NCBI RefSeq assembly: GCF_047920995.1 | Contig: NZ_JBLRWZ010000002.1 | Location: 1-64,000, forward strand | Direction: 5' to 3' | Source of the DNA: Aliidiomarina sp047920995 | GTDB lineage: Bacteria > Pseudomonadota > Gammaproteobacteria > Enterobacterales > Alteromonadaceae | Length of the DNA: 64,000 nucleotides | Part shown: positions 26,301 through 36,157 of the stretch, piece by piece | Numbering within the stretch: position 1 is the first letter of the stretch | How the letters are laid out: every line of letters begins with the position of its first letter | Translations under genes and position numbers: made by a program | The notes under the pieces: generated by a model | What the model saw: the letters and a program-made list of their open reading frames with translations, nothing else | Database searches by the model: none | Told to the model about the DNA's origin: nothing

Positions 26301-28152
26301 AATCGAGCACCCAAAACACATGGCCATCACTGTTTTTAATTTGATACGGACTTTCGTTTATCACCCGTAAACCAAAGTTTTCCAACATCGGCAGCACATC
26401 AGAAAGATGAATTGGCTCATCTCGGTGAAATAACTTTAGTTTTACGCGGTTTGAATCGTCTTGCACCTCTTGGGCACGATAGAACAACATCCCTAAGCGA
26501 TGGTCATCATCAAGAGCTTCGAGCTGATCAATATCGGCAAGCGCTACAGACGGCAGCACATCCTCTTTATAAGCCCGTGGGAAGCCGTTGGCATACCTCT
26601 TCATAAGCTGACGAGCCGCGGCCTCGCCCTTACTGGTTATCAAAAGGTTTTCTAAGTTATCTTCCCAGCTACGTGATGCTTCCGTTAGGTTTTGTTCTAG
26701 TTCTTTCACGTTAATGTCCTGTCCGCTATCGTTCACTCTAACCGTGTATTGAGTTCTCGCTAATGCTGATTCAGAGAAGTAAGTTGTAAAATCAACTTCT
26801 TCGTTACTACCAAGCGTTCGCGCTAAAATACTTTGTGTTTGCATCCGCAGTGCTGTGTTATAGCGTTCTTTGGGCACGTACACCATAGCGGTAATAAACC
26901 GGCCAAAGATATCGCGGCGCAAAAATATGCGGGTAATATCGCGTTCTTGAATTTGCAGTACGCCGAGAGCCGTATTGAGTAGGTCTTCATCACTACTTTG
27001 CACAATTTCATCACGCGGAAACGTTTGCATGATATTCAGTAGCGCTTTACTGGCGTGCGTACCCCGCGCATAACGCGAATTAGTGAGCACTCTAAAAACT
27101 TTGTCACTTACCAGTGGAATATCCATCACGCTATCGTTATAAAATGAAGCAGCGTACAAACCAACGAAGCGATCTTCGCCAATTACTTGGCCTTTATCAT
27201 TAAAGCGTTTAATGCCGATATAATCAGTATGAGCCGGGCGATGAACGCGTGAGCGCGCATTAGTTTTGGTAAGTAACAGCAACTCATCACACGATAAAGC
27301 CGTATTCTTTGCCAACTTGCTCATATTCGATAGCTTAAGCGGCGCCTTGCCTTCCGAGCTTTTTAACAAGCCAAGACTACTGCCTTGCACTTGGCTTAAT
27401 TCAAAATCACCCTCCACCGCATCTACTTGGTAACTACGGTACCCCATCAGGGTAAAGTTATCATTCGCTAGCCAACTCAAAAAACGCTTGGCTTGGGCAA
27501 GTTTCTCTTTGTCCCCTGGGAATTTACAGGCAGCAAGATTGTTAGCAATATCTTCTAACTTCTTCCGCATCGGTTGCCAATCACTAACTGCTAATGCAAC
27601 CTCATTCATTACCGAAGTAAGTTCTTGTTTCAGTGCTTTTATATCTTCTTTGCTACTCTGGCGATCTACTTCAACCAAAAATACCGTATCTGTTTGTGCT
27701 TTATCGTCAGTTTCACCAGAAGGCAAAATCTCGGCTACCCGACCATCTTTGCCTCGACGATGTACTAATGGTGCATGCAATAATAACTGTGAATTGATAC
27801 CTAGCCGATTGAGGGCCATGCGTACAGAATCAACCATAAATGGCATGTCGGTTTGGATAATCTCGATAATGGTATGGGGTGATTCCCAGCCGTATTTGCT
27901 TACCTCGGGGTTATATACCTTAATCGTTGCTTTGGTGTTGGATTCATATTCATTAAAACTATGCCAAAGCCCTACAATTGCGCCGTAAATATTGCTGTAA
28001 TCACGCCCCGCCAAATCGTCGCGAGAAACGTTACGATAGAGGCGTTGAGTGAATTCATTTACTAGGGGGGCGCTTTCAGCGGGGAGCTTCTGACGAATCG
28101 TGTCAGATACTTTTTCGAGGATAACCGGTGGTTGATTATGAACCGATGCCAT
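23308..28152 (-). CDS. gdhB: Large NAD-specific glutamate dehydrogenase
   Basis: 1,614 residues from the ATG at 28150-28152, which has AAGGA 9 bases upstream. This is the 180-kDa GDH class, oxidatively deaminating glutamate to 2-oxoglutarate with NAD+. Long N-terminal ACT-like regulatory segments precede the catalytic region, where RGGLRWSDRREDFRTE and PVGAKGGFVCK (near residue 847) carry the substrate-binding Lys. The NAD-binding part has GIGDMAGDVFGNGMLLS and KVVGEGGNLGFTQLGR. A long helical C-terminal domain follows. The class is common in marine gammaproteobacteria living on amino acids. First gene of a gdhB-pyrD-zapC run. Confidence 0.96.
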   Translation of the reverse strand: MASVHNQPPVILEKVSDTIRQKLPAESAPLVNEFTQRLYRNVSRDDLAGRDYSNIYGAIVGLWHSFNEYESNTKATIKVYNPEVSKYGWESPHTIIEIIQTDMPFMVDSVRMALNRLGINSQLLLHAPLVHRRGKDGRVAEILPSGETDDKAQTDTVFLVEVDRQSSKEDIKALKQELTSVMNEVALAVSDWQPMRKKLEDIANNLAACKFPGDKEKLAQAKRFLSWLANDNFTLMGYRSYQVDAVEGDFELSQVQGSSLGLLKSSEGKAPLKLSNMSKLAKNTALSCDELLLLTKTNARSRVHRPAHTDYIGIKRFNDKGQVIGEDRFVGLYAASFYNDSVMDIPLVSDKVFRVLTNSRYARGTHASKALLNIMQTFPRDEIVQSSDEDLLNTALGVLQIQERDITRIFLRRDIFGRFITAMVYVPKERYNTALRMQTQSILARTLGSNEEVDFTTYFSESALARTQYTVRVNDSGQDINVKELEQNLTEASRSWEDNLENLLITSKGEAAARQLMKRYANGFPRAYKEDVLPSVALADIDQLEALDDDHRLGMLFYRAQEVQDDSNRVKLKLFHRDEPIHLSDVLPMLENFGLRVINESPYQIKNSDGHVFWVLDFFMLHTAGKLDLEGSRDNFQDAFAKVWRSEYEDDGFNRLVLGAGMSGRHVVILRMFAKYMRQIGVTFSQAYIENTFTRYPKIAKLLVKLFYTRFEPGVKNVQKKVDALVSKVQEELEHVSSLDDDRIICRYLDLIQAALRTNFFQVDADGVEKPYVSIKFLPELITDMPLPLPKYEIFVYSPRVEGVHLRGGKVARGGLRWSDRREDFRTEVLGLVKAQQVKNTVIVPVGAKGGFVCKQLPEEREAMFEEGKACYRTFIRALLDITDNIVEGEIVHPENVVRHDDEDAYLVVAADKGTATFSDIANGISAEYNHWLGDAFASGGSVGYDHKKMGITARGGWESVKRHFREMGIDCQTTEFTAIGIGDMAGDVFGNGMLLSEKTRLVAAFNHMHIFIDPEPDAKKSFKERERLFNLPRSSWEDYDKKLISEGGGIFSRSAKSIELTTQMKRLIGTQKRSMAPSELIKALLMAEVDLVWNGGIGTYVKGSKETDADVGDRANDVLRINGKELRCKVVGEGGNLGFTQLGRIEYAMRGGRINTDFIDNVGGVDCSDNEVNIKILLNGLVNAGKLTKAQRDQLLYDMTEQVSEIVLHDCNRQTQSISVTLLRGADQIKEMQRFIHQLEKEGLLDRAMEFLPDDEALAERTASGKGLTRPELAVLNAYGKMGLKDELVVDEITNDPYHAKELVAAFPRELQEQFQEEMNDHPLKGQIIATKLANNIVNDMGPNFVYRKQEATGATVPEIAAAYIIAREVFASRSIWAEVEKLNNKIPADVQNQILFQVRRMVRRATRWFLRHRNPKFTSIQEHIDFYQKAFTDLQKNALNYMTASEKAGMEANIEKLKEQGVPAKLAQQVAILSTVFSAMDIAEVAAQTGEKISLVAETYFRLGGEIQIHWFLDQVNKQPVANHWQALARAAFREELDWQQRLLTGTVLKYAEKGTDVETMLENWLAANASYVDRWKQTLADFKTTKSHEFAKFSVALRELTLLGQKCGNAQ

Positions 28153-28193
28153 GGTGATTGATCCTTGTCTGCAGGCCAAAAAAGATGAGGCAT

Positions 28194-28216
28194 ACCCTAA
28201 CGCTATTCGTTAGGGT
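28194..28216. other. Hairpin between gdhB and pepN
   Basis: ACCCTAACG-CTATT-CGTTAGGGT, a perfect 9-bp stem with a 5-base loop, 65 bases after pepN stops. On the minus strand a T run appears only about 10 bases later, so it is a possible but not ideal pepN terminator. Confidence 0.5.
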
Positions 28217-28281
28217 GTAAACCTTTATATTGTCGGCCTTTAAGAAAGGAAAAGCAACGTCTATACGGCTGGTGTGAGCAG

Positions 28282-30933
28282 TTAATTTTCCGTTAACGTT
28301 TGGTTAACTTTTTCATACAAATCAGGAGCTAAGTTTTCTAATTTGCTTAGTTTCTCAAGCTCTGCTCTTAATAACTCACGATGTTTGTGCGGTAACTTCC
28401 GCCAAATCAGTAGTGGCGATAATAAACGTGACGCTACCTGCGGGTTTACATTGTTTAATCGAGTAATGGCTTGGCCAATAAATTGGTAACCAAGGCCACT
28501 CTCGCAATGCAACTGGGCAAAATTGTGAGTGAAACTAGCCAGCAGTGCGTAAATCCGATTTGGATTGCCCCAATTAAAGGCAGAATGTTGCGTTAATGCT
28601 TGTATGTTCGCCACGGTTCCAGATATTGGCGCTGTAGATTGCACCGCTAACCACTTATCCATCACCAATGTGTTCCCCTGCCATTGTTGCGCAAAGCGTT
28701 CCAGTAATGTATCCGCTATGGGGTGATGCGCATGCACAGCAGCTTGCAGCGCGCCGAACTGTACGGTCATGTTGTTGTGCACAGCGAATTGCGCACAAAG
28801 CCCTTCGGTTACCGATTCAGCTATTGTTTTATCTAGTTTATCTACCGGCAGCACATTGCTCTGCAAATGAGCTAAGTAACTTAACGCTGTATTTGCCAAC
28901 ATGCGTTCACTAATTGCTGCTGAGCTAAGAACATTGGTAGTTAAGTCTATTTTCTGCCACACCGTGAAAAGCGCTGATTGTAATGCCACAGCAAGTGCAA
29001 GCCGCAGCTCTGCAATCGCTTTTGCAACTGCTGCCACAGGTATCACGTTAAACTCTTGGCTGAGTGCCTCCTCATTAGGAATTTGCAACAACAAGGCCGT
29101 AAGAGCAGGGTTTTTGGTGTGCAATAGCTCATTCTCTAATACACTCACGAGCGCAGTGGATAATACTACCGGCTCGTTGCCCGCTATCGCCGTATGCAAG
29201 GCCTGTAGGTATAGCTGTTGTACTGTATCCCAGCGTAAATAGGCATCTTCACTGCCGGCAATGATGGCAAGTGAATCGTTTTCGTTACGCGGCATATGCA
29301 AACGCACTGGTGCGGAAAAATCCGCAAGCACTCCGATTATCGGCCGTTGTGTAACATTCTCAAACACAAAGTGTTGTTCAACTTCACGCAACTCTAATAG
29401 GTGTTTAGCACTATGCCGCTTACTGTCTTGCTGGGTGATAGGCAGCAAAGCACCCTGCTCACTTACAAACTCCACGCGCACTGGGATATGAAACGGATGT
29501 TTTTCCGGTTGTCCTGGTGTTGCTGGAGTATGTTGTTGCAAGGTTAACGAATAGCGCTGTGCTCGATGTTCATAATGCTCAGTTACTGTAACCTTGGGGG
29601 TACCGGCTTGGGCGTACCAATTGCGGAATTGCTTCAAATTCAGCTCGTTTGCATCTTCCATGGCCGCCACAAAATCTTCACAGGTAACGGCTTGGCCATC
29701 GTGGCGTTCAACATATAGCTGCATCCCTCTCTGAAAGTTCGCTTCGCCGAGCAAGGTGTGCAACATGCGAATTACTTCCGCACCCTTGTTATACACCGTA
29801 ACGGTGTAAAAGTTATTCATTTCTACTACCCGATCAGGGCGGATCGGATGCGCCATTGGGCTGGCATCCTCAGCAAACTGATGGGTTCGCATAATACGTG
29901 CGTCTTGAATGCGATTTACCGCTCGCATGCCTAGATCGGAACTAAACTCTTGATCCCGAAATACGGTAAGGCCCTCTTTCAGGCTCAGTTGGAACCAATC
30001 ACGGCAGGTAATTCGATTGCCGGTCCAGTTATGAAAATATTCATGGCCGATCACCGATTCTACGTTTAGGAAATCCTGATCAGTTGCTGTTGCCGCATCA
30101 GCAAGAACATACTTCGAATTAAAGATGTTTAGTCCTTTATTCTCCATAGCGCCCATATTGAAGAAATCAACGGCCACAATCATATAAATATCAAGATCGT
30201 AAACTAAATTAAAACGTTCCTCATCCCACTGCATGGCCTTCTTTAAAGATTCCATGGCATGTGCGGAACGATTCAGGTTGCCCTTATCTACAAACACTTG
30301 CAGTAGAACCTCGCGGCCATCACGAGTAACAAAGGTATCTTCCAGAACATCAAAATCCCCAGCTACCAGCGCAAATAAATAAGCAGGTTTTGGGTGCGGA
30401 TCATGCCATGTTATAATATGACGATCGCCTTTTTGCTGTTCAGAGATAGGATTACCGTTGGCGAGTAAAAACGGAAAGTTCTTTTTAGGGGCGGCAATCG
30501 TAGTGGTAAAAACCGATAATACATCAGGGCGATCAAGATAATAAGTGATGCGCCGAAAGCCCTCTGCCTCGCATTGCGTACAGTAAGTTCCTGCAGACAT
30601 ATACAAGCCTTCCAGCGCCGAATTACTTTGTGGGTTAAGTAATGTTTCAATAACCAACTCAAAGCGTTTCGGTACATTATGTAAAATTAACTGCTGGTTT
30701 GTTACGCTGTATTGTTCTGGATTTAGCGGCTGATTATCAATAGCCACCCCAACCAACTGCAAATTATCTCCATCTAGCACCAACGTTGAGCTTCCGGCAA
30801 TCGCCTCAACATCCATACGATTGCGTACTTCGGTGTTTTGGCTATCGAGCAAAAATTGCAGCTCGGTAGTATGGATCTTAAATTCCGGTGCTTGATAATC
30901 CTGACGATATTTTGCAGTAGGTGTTTTGCTCAT
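28282..30933 (-). CDS. pepN: Aminopeptidase N (M1 family)
   Basis: 883 residues, the usual E. coli-type length. Exopeptidase motif GAMEN is at 261-265. Zinc ligands are His297, His301 (HEYFH, Glu298 catalytic) and Glu320 (SLKEGLTVFRDQEF), the same numbering as E. coli PepN. A helical C-terminal domain completes the chain. It removes N-terminal amino acids from peptides in the cytosol. It lies 8 bases downstream of the NhaC-type antiporter gene, so cotranscription is likely. Confidence 0.97.
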   Translation of the reverse strand: MSKTPTAKYRQDYQAPEFKIHTTELQFLLDSQNTEVRNRMDVEAIAGSSTLVLDGDNLQLVGVAIDNQPLNPEQYSVTNQQLILHNVPKRFELVIETLLNPQSNSALEGLYMSAGTYCTQCEAEGFRRITYYLDRPDVLSVFTTTIAAPKKNFPFLLANGNPISEQQKGDRHIITWHDPHPKPAYLFALVAGDFDVLEDTFVTRDGREVLLQVFVDKGNLNRSAHAMESLKKAMQWDEERFNLVYDLDIYMIVAVDFFNMGAMENKGLNIFNSKYVLADAATATDQDFLNVESVIGHEYFHNWTGNRITCRDWFQLSLKEGLTVFRDQEFSSDLGMRAVNRIQDARIMRTHQFAEDASPMAHPIRPDRVVEMNNFYTVTVYNKGAEVIRMLHTLLGEANFQRGMQLYVERHDGQAVTCEDFVAAMEDANELNLKQFRNWYAQAGTPKVTVTEHYEHRAQRYSLTLQQHTPATPGQPEKHPFHIPVRVEFVSEQGALLPITQQDSKRHSAKHLLELREVEQHFVFENVTQRPIIGVLADFSAPVRLHMPRNENDSLAIIAGSEDAYLRWDTVQQLYLQALHTAIAGNEPVVLSTALVSVLENELLHTKNPALTALLLQIPNEEALSQEFNVIPVAAVAKAIAELRLALAVALQSALFTVWQKIDLTTNVLSSAAISERMLANTALSYLAHLQSNVLPVDKLDKTIAESVTEGLCAQFAVHNNMTVQFGALQAAVHAHHPIADTLLERFAQQWQGNTLVMDKWLAVQSTAPISGTVANIQALTQHSAFNWGNPNRIYALLASFTHNFAQLHCESGLGYQFIGQAITRLNNVNPQVASRLLSPLLIWRKLPHKHRELLRAELEKLSKLENLAPDLYEKVNQTLTEN

Positions 30934-30941
30934 AAATTTCC

Positions 30942-32414
30942 TTAAGTTGTTGCGGTACTATTTTCTTGTGCAGCAGTTTTTGGCAATTTTAAAATTTTAA
31001 AATCAGCAAAGGCGTACGCTATAGTTAGCGTAGGAACGAGCAACAGGAAAAATGCGAATGGTGCGTAATGTAATGGGTACACACCAAGCACTGAGAACAT
31101 ATACGCACCACAGGTATTCCAAGGAATTAAAGCCGAAGTAATGGTACCGCTTGATTCTAACGTACGTGAAAGAACACGTGGGTCTAACCCTTGATCCGCA
31201 TAGGCTTCACGGAACATTCGCCCTGGCAGTACAATAGCCATGTATTGATCAGCGGTAAGAACGTTAGCACCAAAACAGGTAAATACTGTAGCAGTTACTA
31301 GAGAACCAGTGGATTTCACTAGTTTTAAGATACCGCGAATCAGCTTTTGCAAAGCGCCTGTTGTTTCCATAACGGCGCCAAATGTCATTGCAGTAATAAT
31401 TAGCCAAACGGTGTTGATCATGCTTTCCATGCCACCACCGCTAATAAGCGAGGTAATTTCGGCACTCGTTGCTTGAATTTGCACGCCACTGGCAAGCGCT
31501 AACCATACAACTTCTAACGCGCCTACCAAAAGAAATGGCCGCTCGGCCGCTAAACTTGCTACTAACTCACCTTGAAATAGCAGTGCCCATAAGCCACCAA
31601 CTAGCGCGCCTACCAAAATAGACGGTAATGCCGGTTTTTTCGCTACCGCAAGCGCAAACAATACTAAAAGCGGAATAAGCATGTGCAAGCCAATATTGAA
31701 AATACCTTGTAATTCCTCTTGCATGGCAACAAGTGAACTCAAATTCGCATCGTTCGTTGCACGGAAACCGAGAATTAGGAATAACACAATCGAGATCGCT
31801 AAGGCAGGAAATGCCGTTAAGCTCATGTAACGAATGTGGCCAAATAATTCAGTGCCCGCAACAGCCGGCGCCAAATTGGTGGTATCGGATAACGGCGACA
31901 TTTTATCACCGAAATAAGCACCAGAAACTACGGCTCCAGCAGTAATCGCTAGGGAGAGCTCCATACCCGTAGCTACACCGATTAAGGCTACACCGATGGT
32001 TGCGGCTGTGGTCCATGAGCTACCAATAGACAGCGCTACAATCGCGCAAATTACACAGGCTGCTGCGTAAAACCAACTAGGGCTGAGTAATTCTAAACCA
32101 TAGTAGATCATGGTGGGCACGATACCGGCTAATAACCAAGTGCCAATTAAAGAACCAACCATCAAAATAATCAATATTGCCCCTAAGGCAACAGAAATGC
32201 CTGAGGTAATACCCGCTTCAATAGATTCCCAACGATGGCCATTTTTGAAAGCAATAACCGTTGCGATGGCAGCGGCAATCAATAAGGCGATTTGGTTCGG
32301 GCCATATGATGAATCTTCACCAAATAAATATACCGAACTACTCAGCATCGCAATTAACGCAAGCAATGGTACGAGAGCCTGCAAATAAGAAGGACGTTTT
32401 GTGGTAACCGTCAT
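30942..32414 (-). CDS. NhaC-family Na+/H+ antiporter
   Basis: 490 residues with about 11-12 membrane helices. NhaC-family features include VGSLIGTWLLAGIVPTMIYY, SIGSSWTTAATIGVALIG, VSGAYFGDKMSPLSDTTNLA (near residues 165-185) and GSxxTSALIPWNTCGAYM (here SSGTITSALIPWNTCGAY). It probably exports Na+ for H+, fitting a marine cell; some relatives exchange malate/lactate, so substrate is inferred. It lies 48 bases after the NSS transporter gene and 8 bases before pepN. Confidence 0.9.
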   Translation of the reverse strand: MTVTTKRPSYLQALVPLLALIAMLSSSVYLFGEDSSYGPNQIALLIAAAIATVIAFKNGHRWESIEAGITSGISVALGAILIILMVGSLIGTWLLAGIVPTMIYYGLELLSPSWFYAAACVICAIVALSIGSSWTTAATIGVALIGVATGMELSLAITAGAVVSGAYFGDKMSPLSDTTNLAPAVAGTELFGHIRYMSLTAFPALAISIVLFLILGFRATNDANLSSLVAMQEELQGIFNIGLHMLIPLLVLFALAVAKKPALPSILVGALVGGLWALLFQGELVASLAAERPFLLVGALEVVWLALASGVQIQATSAEITSLISGGGMESMINTVWLIITAMTFGAVMETTGALQKLIRGILKLVKSTGSLVTATVFTCFGANVLTADQYMAIVLPGRMFREAYADQGLDPRVLSRTLESSGTITSALIPWNTCGAYMFSVLGVYPLHYAPFAFFLLLVPTLTIAYAFADFKILKLPKTAAQENSTATT

Positions 32415-32462
32415 AGGTTTGCTTTCCTATTTAATTCAATAACAATGGATTCCGCAGCTCGA

Positions 32463-33845
32463 TTAAAACTGCAAAATCCCTAATAACTGCAAGAAGATTA
32501 CGATAATCGCAATGGGAGCTAAGAAGCGAACACAGAACAACCATATTTGATAGCCGCGCTTGCTCATATTTAACTCTTCTTCGGTAAATTTACGCTTCAT
32601 TACCCAGCCGGTAAATACTGCAGCCATAAAGCCACCGAGTGGTAATAGTATGTTGGAAGCAAGATGATCTATTGCTGCAAAAATGCTATCCAATTCCTTG
32701 CCGAAGAAGTTCCATTCTAGTTGTGCCCAACCTGCCCCACTTAGCGAGAATACGGTGCCCAGGCTGAGTATCCACAAAAGTAGGCCAGAGCTAATAGCTG
32801 CCTGCCAACGCTTAACCCGCAATCGCTCTTCCGCAAACGCTACCGAGGCTTCAATCATAGCGATGGCGGAGGTAAAAGCTGCTAACACTAACATCACGAA
32901 AAACACCGTGGCAATTAATGTGGTAAATGGCATATTTGCGAATGCTAGCGGTAATGTTTGGAAAATTAATCCAGGCCCCTCGCCGGGAGTAAGGCCAAAA
33001 CCAAACACAATGGGGAAAATCGCTAAGCCCGCAATAAGCGCAACTAAGGTGTCTGCAATCGCAATCCAGATTGATGTACGAACAATCGAAGTACCTTTAG
33101 GCAAGTAAGCACCGTAAATAATCATTACACCCGAAGCTAGGCTCAAGGTGAAGAAAGCATGCCCTAGCGCAATTAAGGCGCCCTGCCCGGTTAATGCGGA
33201 GAAATCTGGGTAGAACATAAACCTAACTGCGGCACCAAAATCACCAATGTGTGCGGCGTATAAAGCAATAATCACTAACAAACCGAGCAATAAGGGCATT
33301 AAGTAAGTTACCGCGCGTTCCAAACCCTTCTTAAAGCCTTTGCCTACCACTAATACCGTTGCGATTATCAGTAGGGTTGTAAAGAAGAGCAGTTCAGGAG
33401 CAGAGCTCACCATGCCGCCGAAAGTGGCTGCAACTGATTCGGTAGTAGCACCTACAAAGGTGCCGCTCGCGCTTTTGAATACATAGGAAAGTGCCCAACC
33501 GGCAATTACTGCATAAAAGGTAAGGATAATATAACCAGCGCTAAGGCCCATCCAGCCGGTAATTTGCCACGCGGGGCTAACGCCAGACTCTCGCGCTAGC
33601 TTCGCTGCTGCGTAACCTGGTGAGGTACGCCCTCGTCTACCAATTAGAACTTCCGACATTAATACCGGTACACCGATTAGGAATATAAACAGCAAGTACA
33701 GCAACACAAATGCGCCACCGCCGTTCTCACCCATAATGTATGGAAATTTCCAGATATTACCGAGGCCTACAGCTGCTGCTGTAGCCGCTAGCACGAATGA
33801 AAAGTTACTCGACCAGCGATTGTTTGTTGCGCGTTCAGTTGTCAT
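32463..33845 (-). CDS. Sodium-dependent transporter, NSS (SLC6/LeuT) family
   Basis: 460 residues, LeuT fold with about 11-12 helices. The first helix has AAVGLGNIWKFPYIMGENGGGAF (residues about 24-45), which supplies Na+ and substrate contacts; the ITGWMGLSAGYI and LSLASGVMIIYGAYL segments also fit the family. Bacterial members carry amino acids (Leu, Trp, Tyr and others) with Na+; the substrate here is unknown. Upstream gene of an NSS-NhaC-pepN run, suggesting uptake and breakdown of peptides/amino acids under a sodium gradient. Confidence 0.92.
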   Translation of the reverse strand: MTTERATNNRWSSNFSFVLAATAAAVGLGNIWKFPYIMGENGGGAFVLLYLLFIFLIGVPVLMSEVLIGRRGRTSPGYAAAKLARESGVSPAWQITGWMGLSAGYIILTFYAVIAGWALSYVFKSASGTFVGATTESVAATFGGMVSSAPELLFFTTLLIIATVLVVGKGFKKGLERAVTYLMPLLLGLLVIIALYAAHIGDFGAAVRFMFYPDFSALTGQGALIALGHAFFTLSLASGVMIIYGAYLPKGTSIVRTSIWIAIADTLVALIAGLAIFPIVFGFGLTPGEGPGLIFQTLPLAFANMPFTTLIATVFFVMLVLAAFTSAIAMIEASVAFAEERLRVKRWQAAISSGLLLWILSLGTVFSLSGAGWAQLEWNFFGKELDSIFAAIDHLASNILLPLGGFMAAVFTGWVMKRKFTEEELNMSKRGYQIWLFCVRFLAPIAIIVIFLQLLGILQF

Positions 33846-33904
33846 AAAGCGGTACCGTTATTGTTATGATTTTCGGTAATTGTTTTTTTAGAGTGCTAAC
33901 TTAC

Positions 33905-33936
33905 AAATAAGGGCTTGCAACCACAAGCCCTTATTT
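33905..33936. terminator. Terminator downstream of prc
   Basis: AAATAAGGGCTTG-CAACCA-CAAGCCCTTATTT, a perfect 13-bp stem whose AT-rich foot gives T residues on both strands. It lies 137 bases beyond the prc stop and 60 bases before the NSS gene start on the minus strand. The rest of 33937-34073 shows no gene. Confidence 0.8.
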
Positions 33937-34073
33937 CATTTTATATTGTTTTCGCGTAGTTTTTTTCGCTAGGCTTAAGTTAACTATATGCTGTGGTTAA
34001 CCAACTGTAGTGCAGCGTAGCCTTGCTGCTGCACCTAACTCACCACAGCATGCTTAAAGTTATCGAAGATACC

Positions 34074-36146
34074 TTAATCTCGGCTCGCATTGCGAGCACT
34101 GCCACTCATGCTGTTGATGTAATCAGCCGCTATCTCGATGGTCTCCTGCAAGAATACATCGGGCGAGCGGAATTTTTCGTCTACACCATCAACAGATTCC
34201 ACAGGCTCTAAACCTGCGCGAGCTCGGCGTTCGTTAACTCGCTGCAACAAGCGTTGCTGATCTGCTTCTGAATCCGCTTCACGTTCAGCGCGCACTAGCG
34301 ATATCGCAGTACGATCACGCATCGCTCGATAGCGGGTTACATCTTCGCTTAGGTATGCAAACTCTGGATTTGCCTCAATACGCAAGCGATGCTCGGTATT
34401 AAGTTTGGCAATTAAATCATCGTTCACGAAATTAAATGCTCGGAATTGCACAGGGTCTATCTGATCCCAGGGTAATGCATTGTCTGCACGGCTTTCGCCA
34501 AATTCCTCTGGGTCTACCAAGCTTGGGAATTGAATGTCTGGTACTACACCCTTGTGTTGGGTGCTACCACCGTTAATGCGGTAGAACTTAGCCATGGTGT
34601 ACTGCACACTGCCCATTGGATTATTCCCCAAATCAAACCGGCGCTGTAAACCACGATGCTGTTGCACTGTTCCTTTACCAAAGGTGTTTTCACCCACCAC
34701 TAAAGCGCGGCGATAATCTTGCAAAGCAGCGGCAAATATCTCCGAAGCAGAGGCACTAAAGCGATCAACCATCACTACCATCGGACCATCGTACGCAATA
34801 CTTGGATCTGGGTCGCCACTTACATCTATACGGCCGCTACTCTCGCGAACTTGCACCACGGGGCCAGAAGGAATGAAGAGCCCAGTAAGGGTGATAGATT
34901 CATTAAGTGCACCACCACCGTTACCACGTAAATCAACCACTAAACCTTCTACATCATCGTTCTCTTTTAACTCCAGCAACAAGGTACGCACATCGTCGGT
35001 GAGTTTATTGTAAAAACCAGGAATGGTAATTACTGCAAAACGTTCACCGGTAGCACTGGTTTCATAGGTGATTTTCGCTTCCCGATCTTCTAGGCGCACT
35101 TGTTCACGCACAATTTCAACCGTTTGTGGTGCCGCACCAGAGCCATCGCTTTCTTTTAAGATTTGCAACCGCACTACGCTGCCTTTCGGCCCTGTAATGA
35201 GCTCTACAACATCATCTAAACGCCAGCCAATTACATCAACAAAATCTTGATCGCCTTGTGCCACGGCTATAATCCGATCATTTGGATTGAGCTCGCCAGA
35301 TTTCTCCGCTGGGCCGCCAGGCACCAATGAACGAATAACTGTGTAATCGTACTCGGCTTGTAATACTGCACCAATCCCTTCCAACGAAAGATTCATATTC
35401 TGTTGGAAGCGTTCTGCATTGCGTGGGGACAGATAACTGGTATGCGCATCAACACTTCGCGCGAAGGCATTCATTACCGATTGAAAGGCATCTTCACTCT
35501 TGCTTTGGGTAATTTGTTGCATTGCAGAACGGTAACGGCGCTGCAGATTATCAATAATTTCACTATCTTCGCGGCCAGCAAGGGCTAAGTTAAGCGCATC
35601 ATTGCGCACGCGCAGCTGCCAAATACTGTTGAGTTCATCTTTCGAAGTAGCCCATTCTGATTCCGTGCGATCAAATGGAAAGCTCGCTCCCTCTTCCGTA
35701 AAATCGAACTCTTCAACGTTAGCGAGCAGCTCTAAAGCATACTGGAAACGCTCAAAGCGACGTTGCAGGTTCAGCTGATGAATCGCGTAGGCTACGCCCA
35801 GATCCCCGTCAATGAGGGCTACATGAAACTTATCGCGATGAGGGCGGAATTGCTCAATATCTTCAGCGAGCATAAACATGCGGTTATAATCGAGTTGCTC
35901 AAAGTAGCGATCGAATATTTGCTGAGACATCTCAGTATCAAGCTCTACATTGCTGTAGTGGTAGCGCGTAAAATACGCTGCAATCCGGCGGCTTGCAGCT
36001 TTGTGCTGAGCTTCCGGCTGTAACTTTGGTATATCACTTGCGTTGTAACTTGTATCACTCTGTGCAATCGCTGGAACAGCCAATAATGCCGCCGCAGCGA
36101 TTAGTGATAGAACAAAACCTGTGCGTTTAGCTACCTGCTTGATCAT
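34074..36146 (-). CDS. prc: Tail-specific (carboxy-terminal processing) protease
   Basis: 690 residues. Signal peptide to about residue 29; helical N-terminal domain; PDZ domain (about 250-335, LEGIGAVLQ…); S41 peptidase domain with Ser466 in DRFSASASEIFA and Lys491 in TFGKGTVQQ, the same 25-residue separation as the E. coli dyad; C-terminal domain ending SGSARNASRD. Prc is a periplasmic protease that trims or degrades proteins by non-polar C-termini, including PBP3 and MepS. AGGAGA lies 5-10 bases before the ATG. It follows proQ by 11 bases, as in E. coli. Confidence 0.97.
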   Translation of the reverse strand: MIKQVAKRTGFVLSLIAAAALLAVPAIAQSDTSYNASDIPKLQPEAQHKAASRRIAAYFTRYHYSNVELDTEMSQQIFDRYFEQLDYNRMFMLAEDIEQFRPHRDKFHVALIDGDLGVAYAIHQLNLQRRFERFQYALELLANVEEFDFTEEGASFPFDRTESEWATSKDELNSIWQLRVRNDALNLALAGREDSEIIDNLQRRYRSAMQQITQSKSEDAFQSVMNAFARSVDAHTSYLSPRNAERFQQNMNLSLEGIGAVLQAEYDYTVIRSLVPGGPAEKSGELNPNDRIIAVAQGDQDFVDVIGWRLDDVVELITGPKGSVVRLQILKESDGSGAAPQTVEIVREQVRLEDREAKITYETSATGERFAVITIPGFYNKLTDDVRTLLLELKENDDVEGLVVDLRGNGGGALNESITLTGLFIPSGPVVQVRESSGRIDVSGDPDPSIAYDGPMVVMVDRFSASASEIFAAALQDYRRALVVGENTFGKGTVQQHRGLQRRFDLGNNPMGSVQYTMAKFYRINGGSTQHKGVVPDIQFPSLVDPEEFGESRADNALPWDQIDPVQFRAFNFVNDDLIAKLNTEHRLRIEANPEFAYLSEDVTRYRAMRDRTAISLVRAEREADSEADQQRLLQRVNERRARAGLEPVESVDGVDEKFRSPDVFLQETIEIAADYINSMSGSARNASRD

Positions 36147-36157
36147 GCATTCTCCTA

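Noticed and set aside
27488..27988. 166-codon plus-strand frame inside gdhB
   Set aside because: Long antisense frame within a well-defined gene, no ribosome binding site or recognisable domain; a codon-bias shadow.
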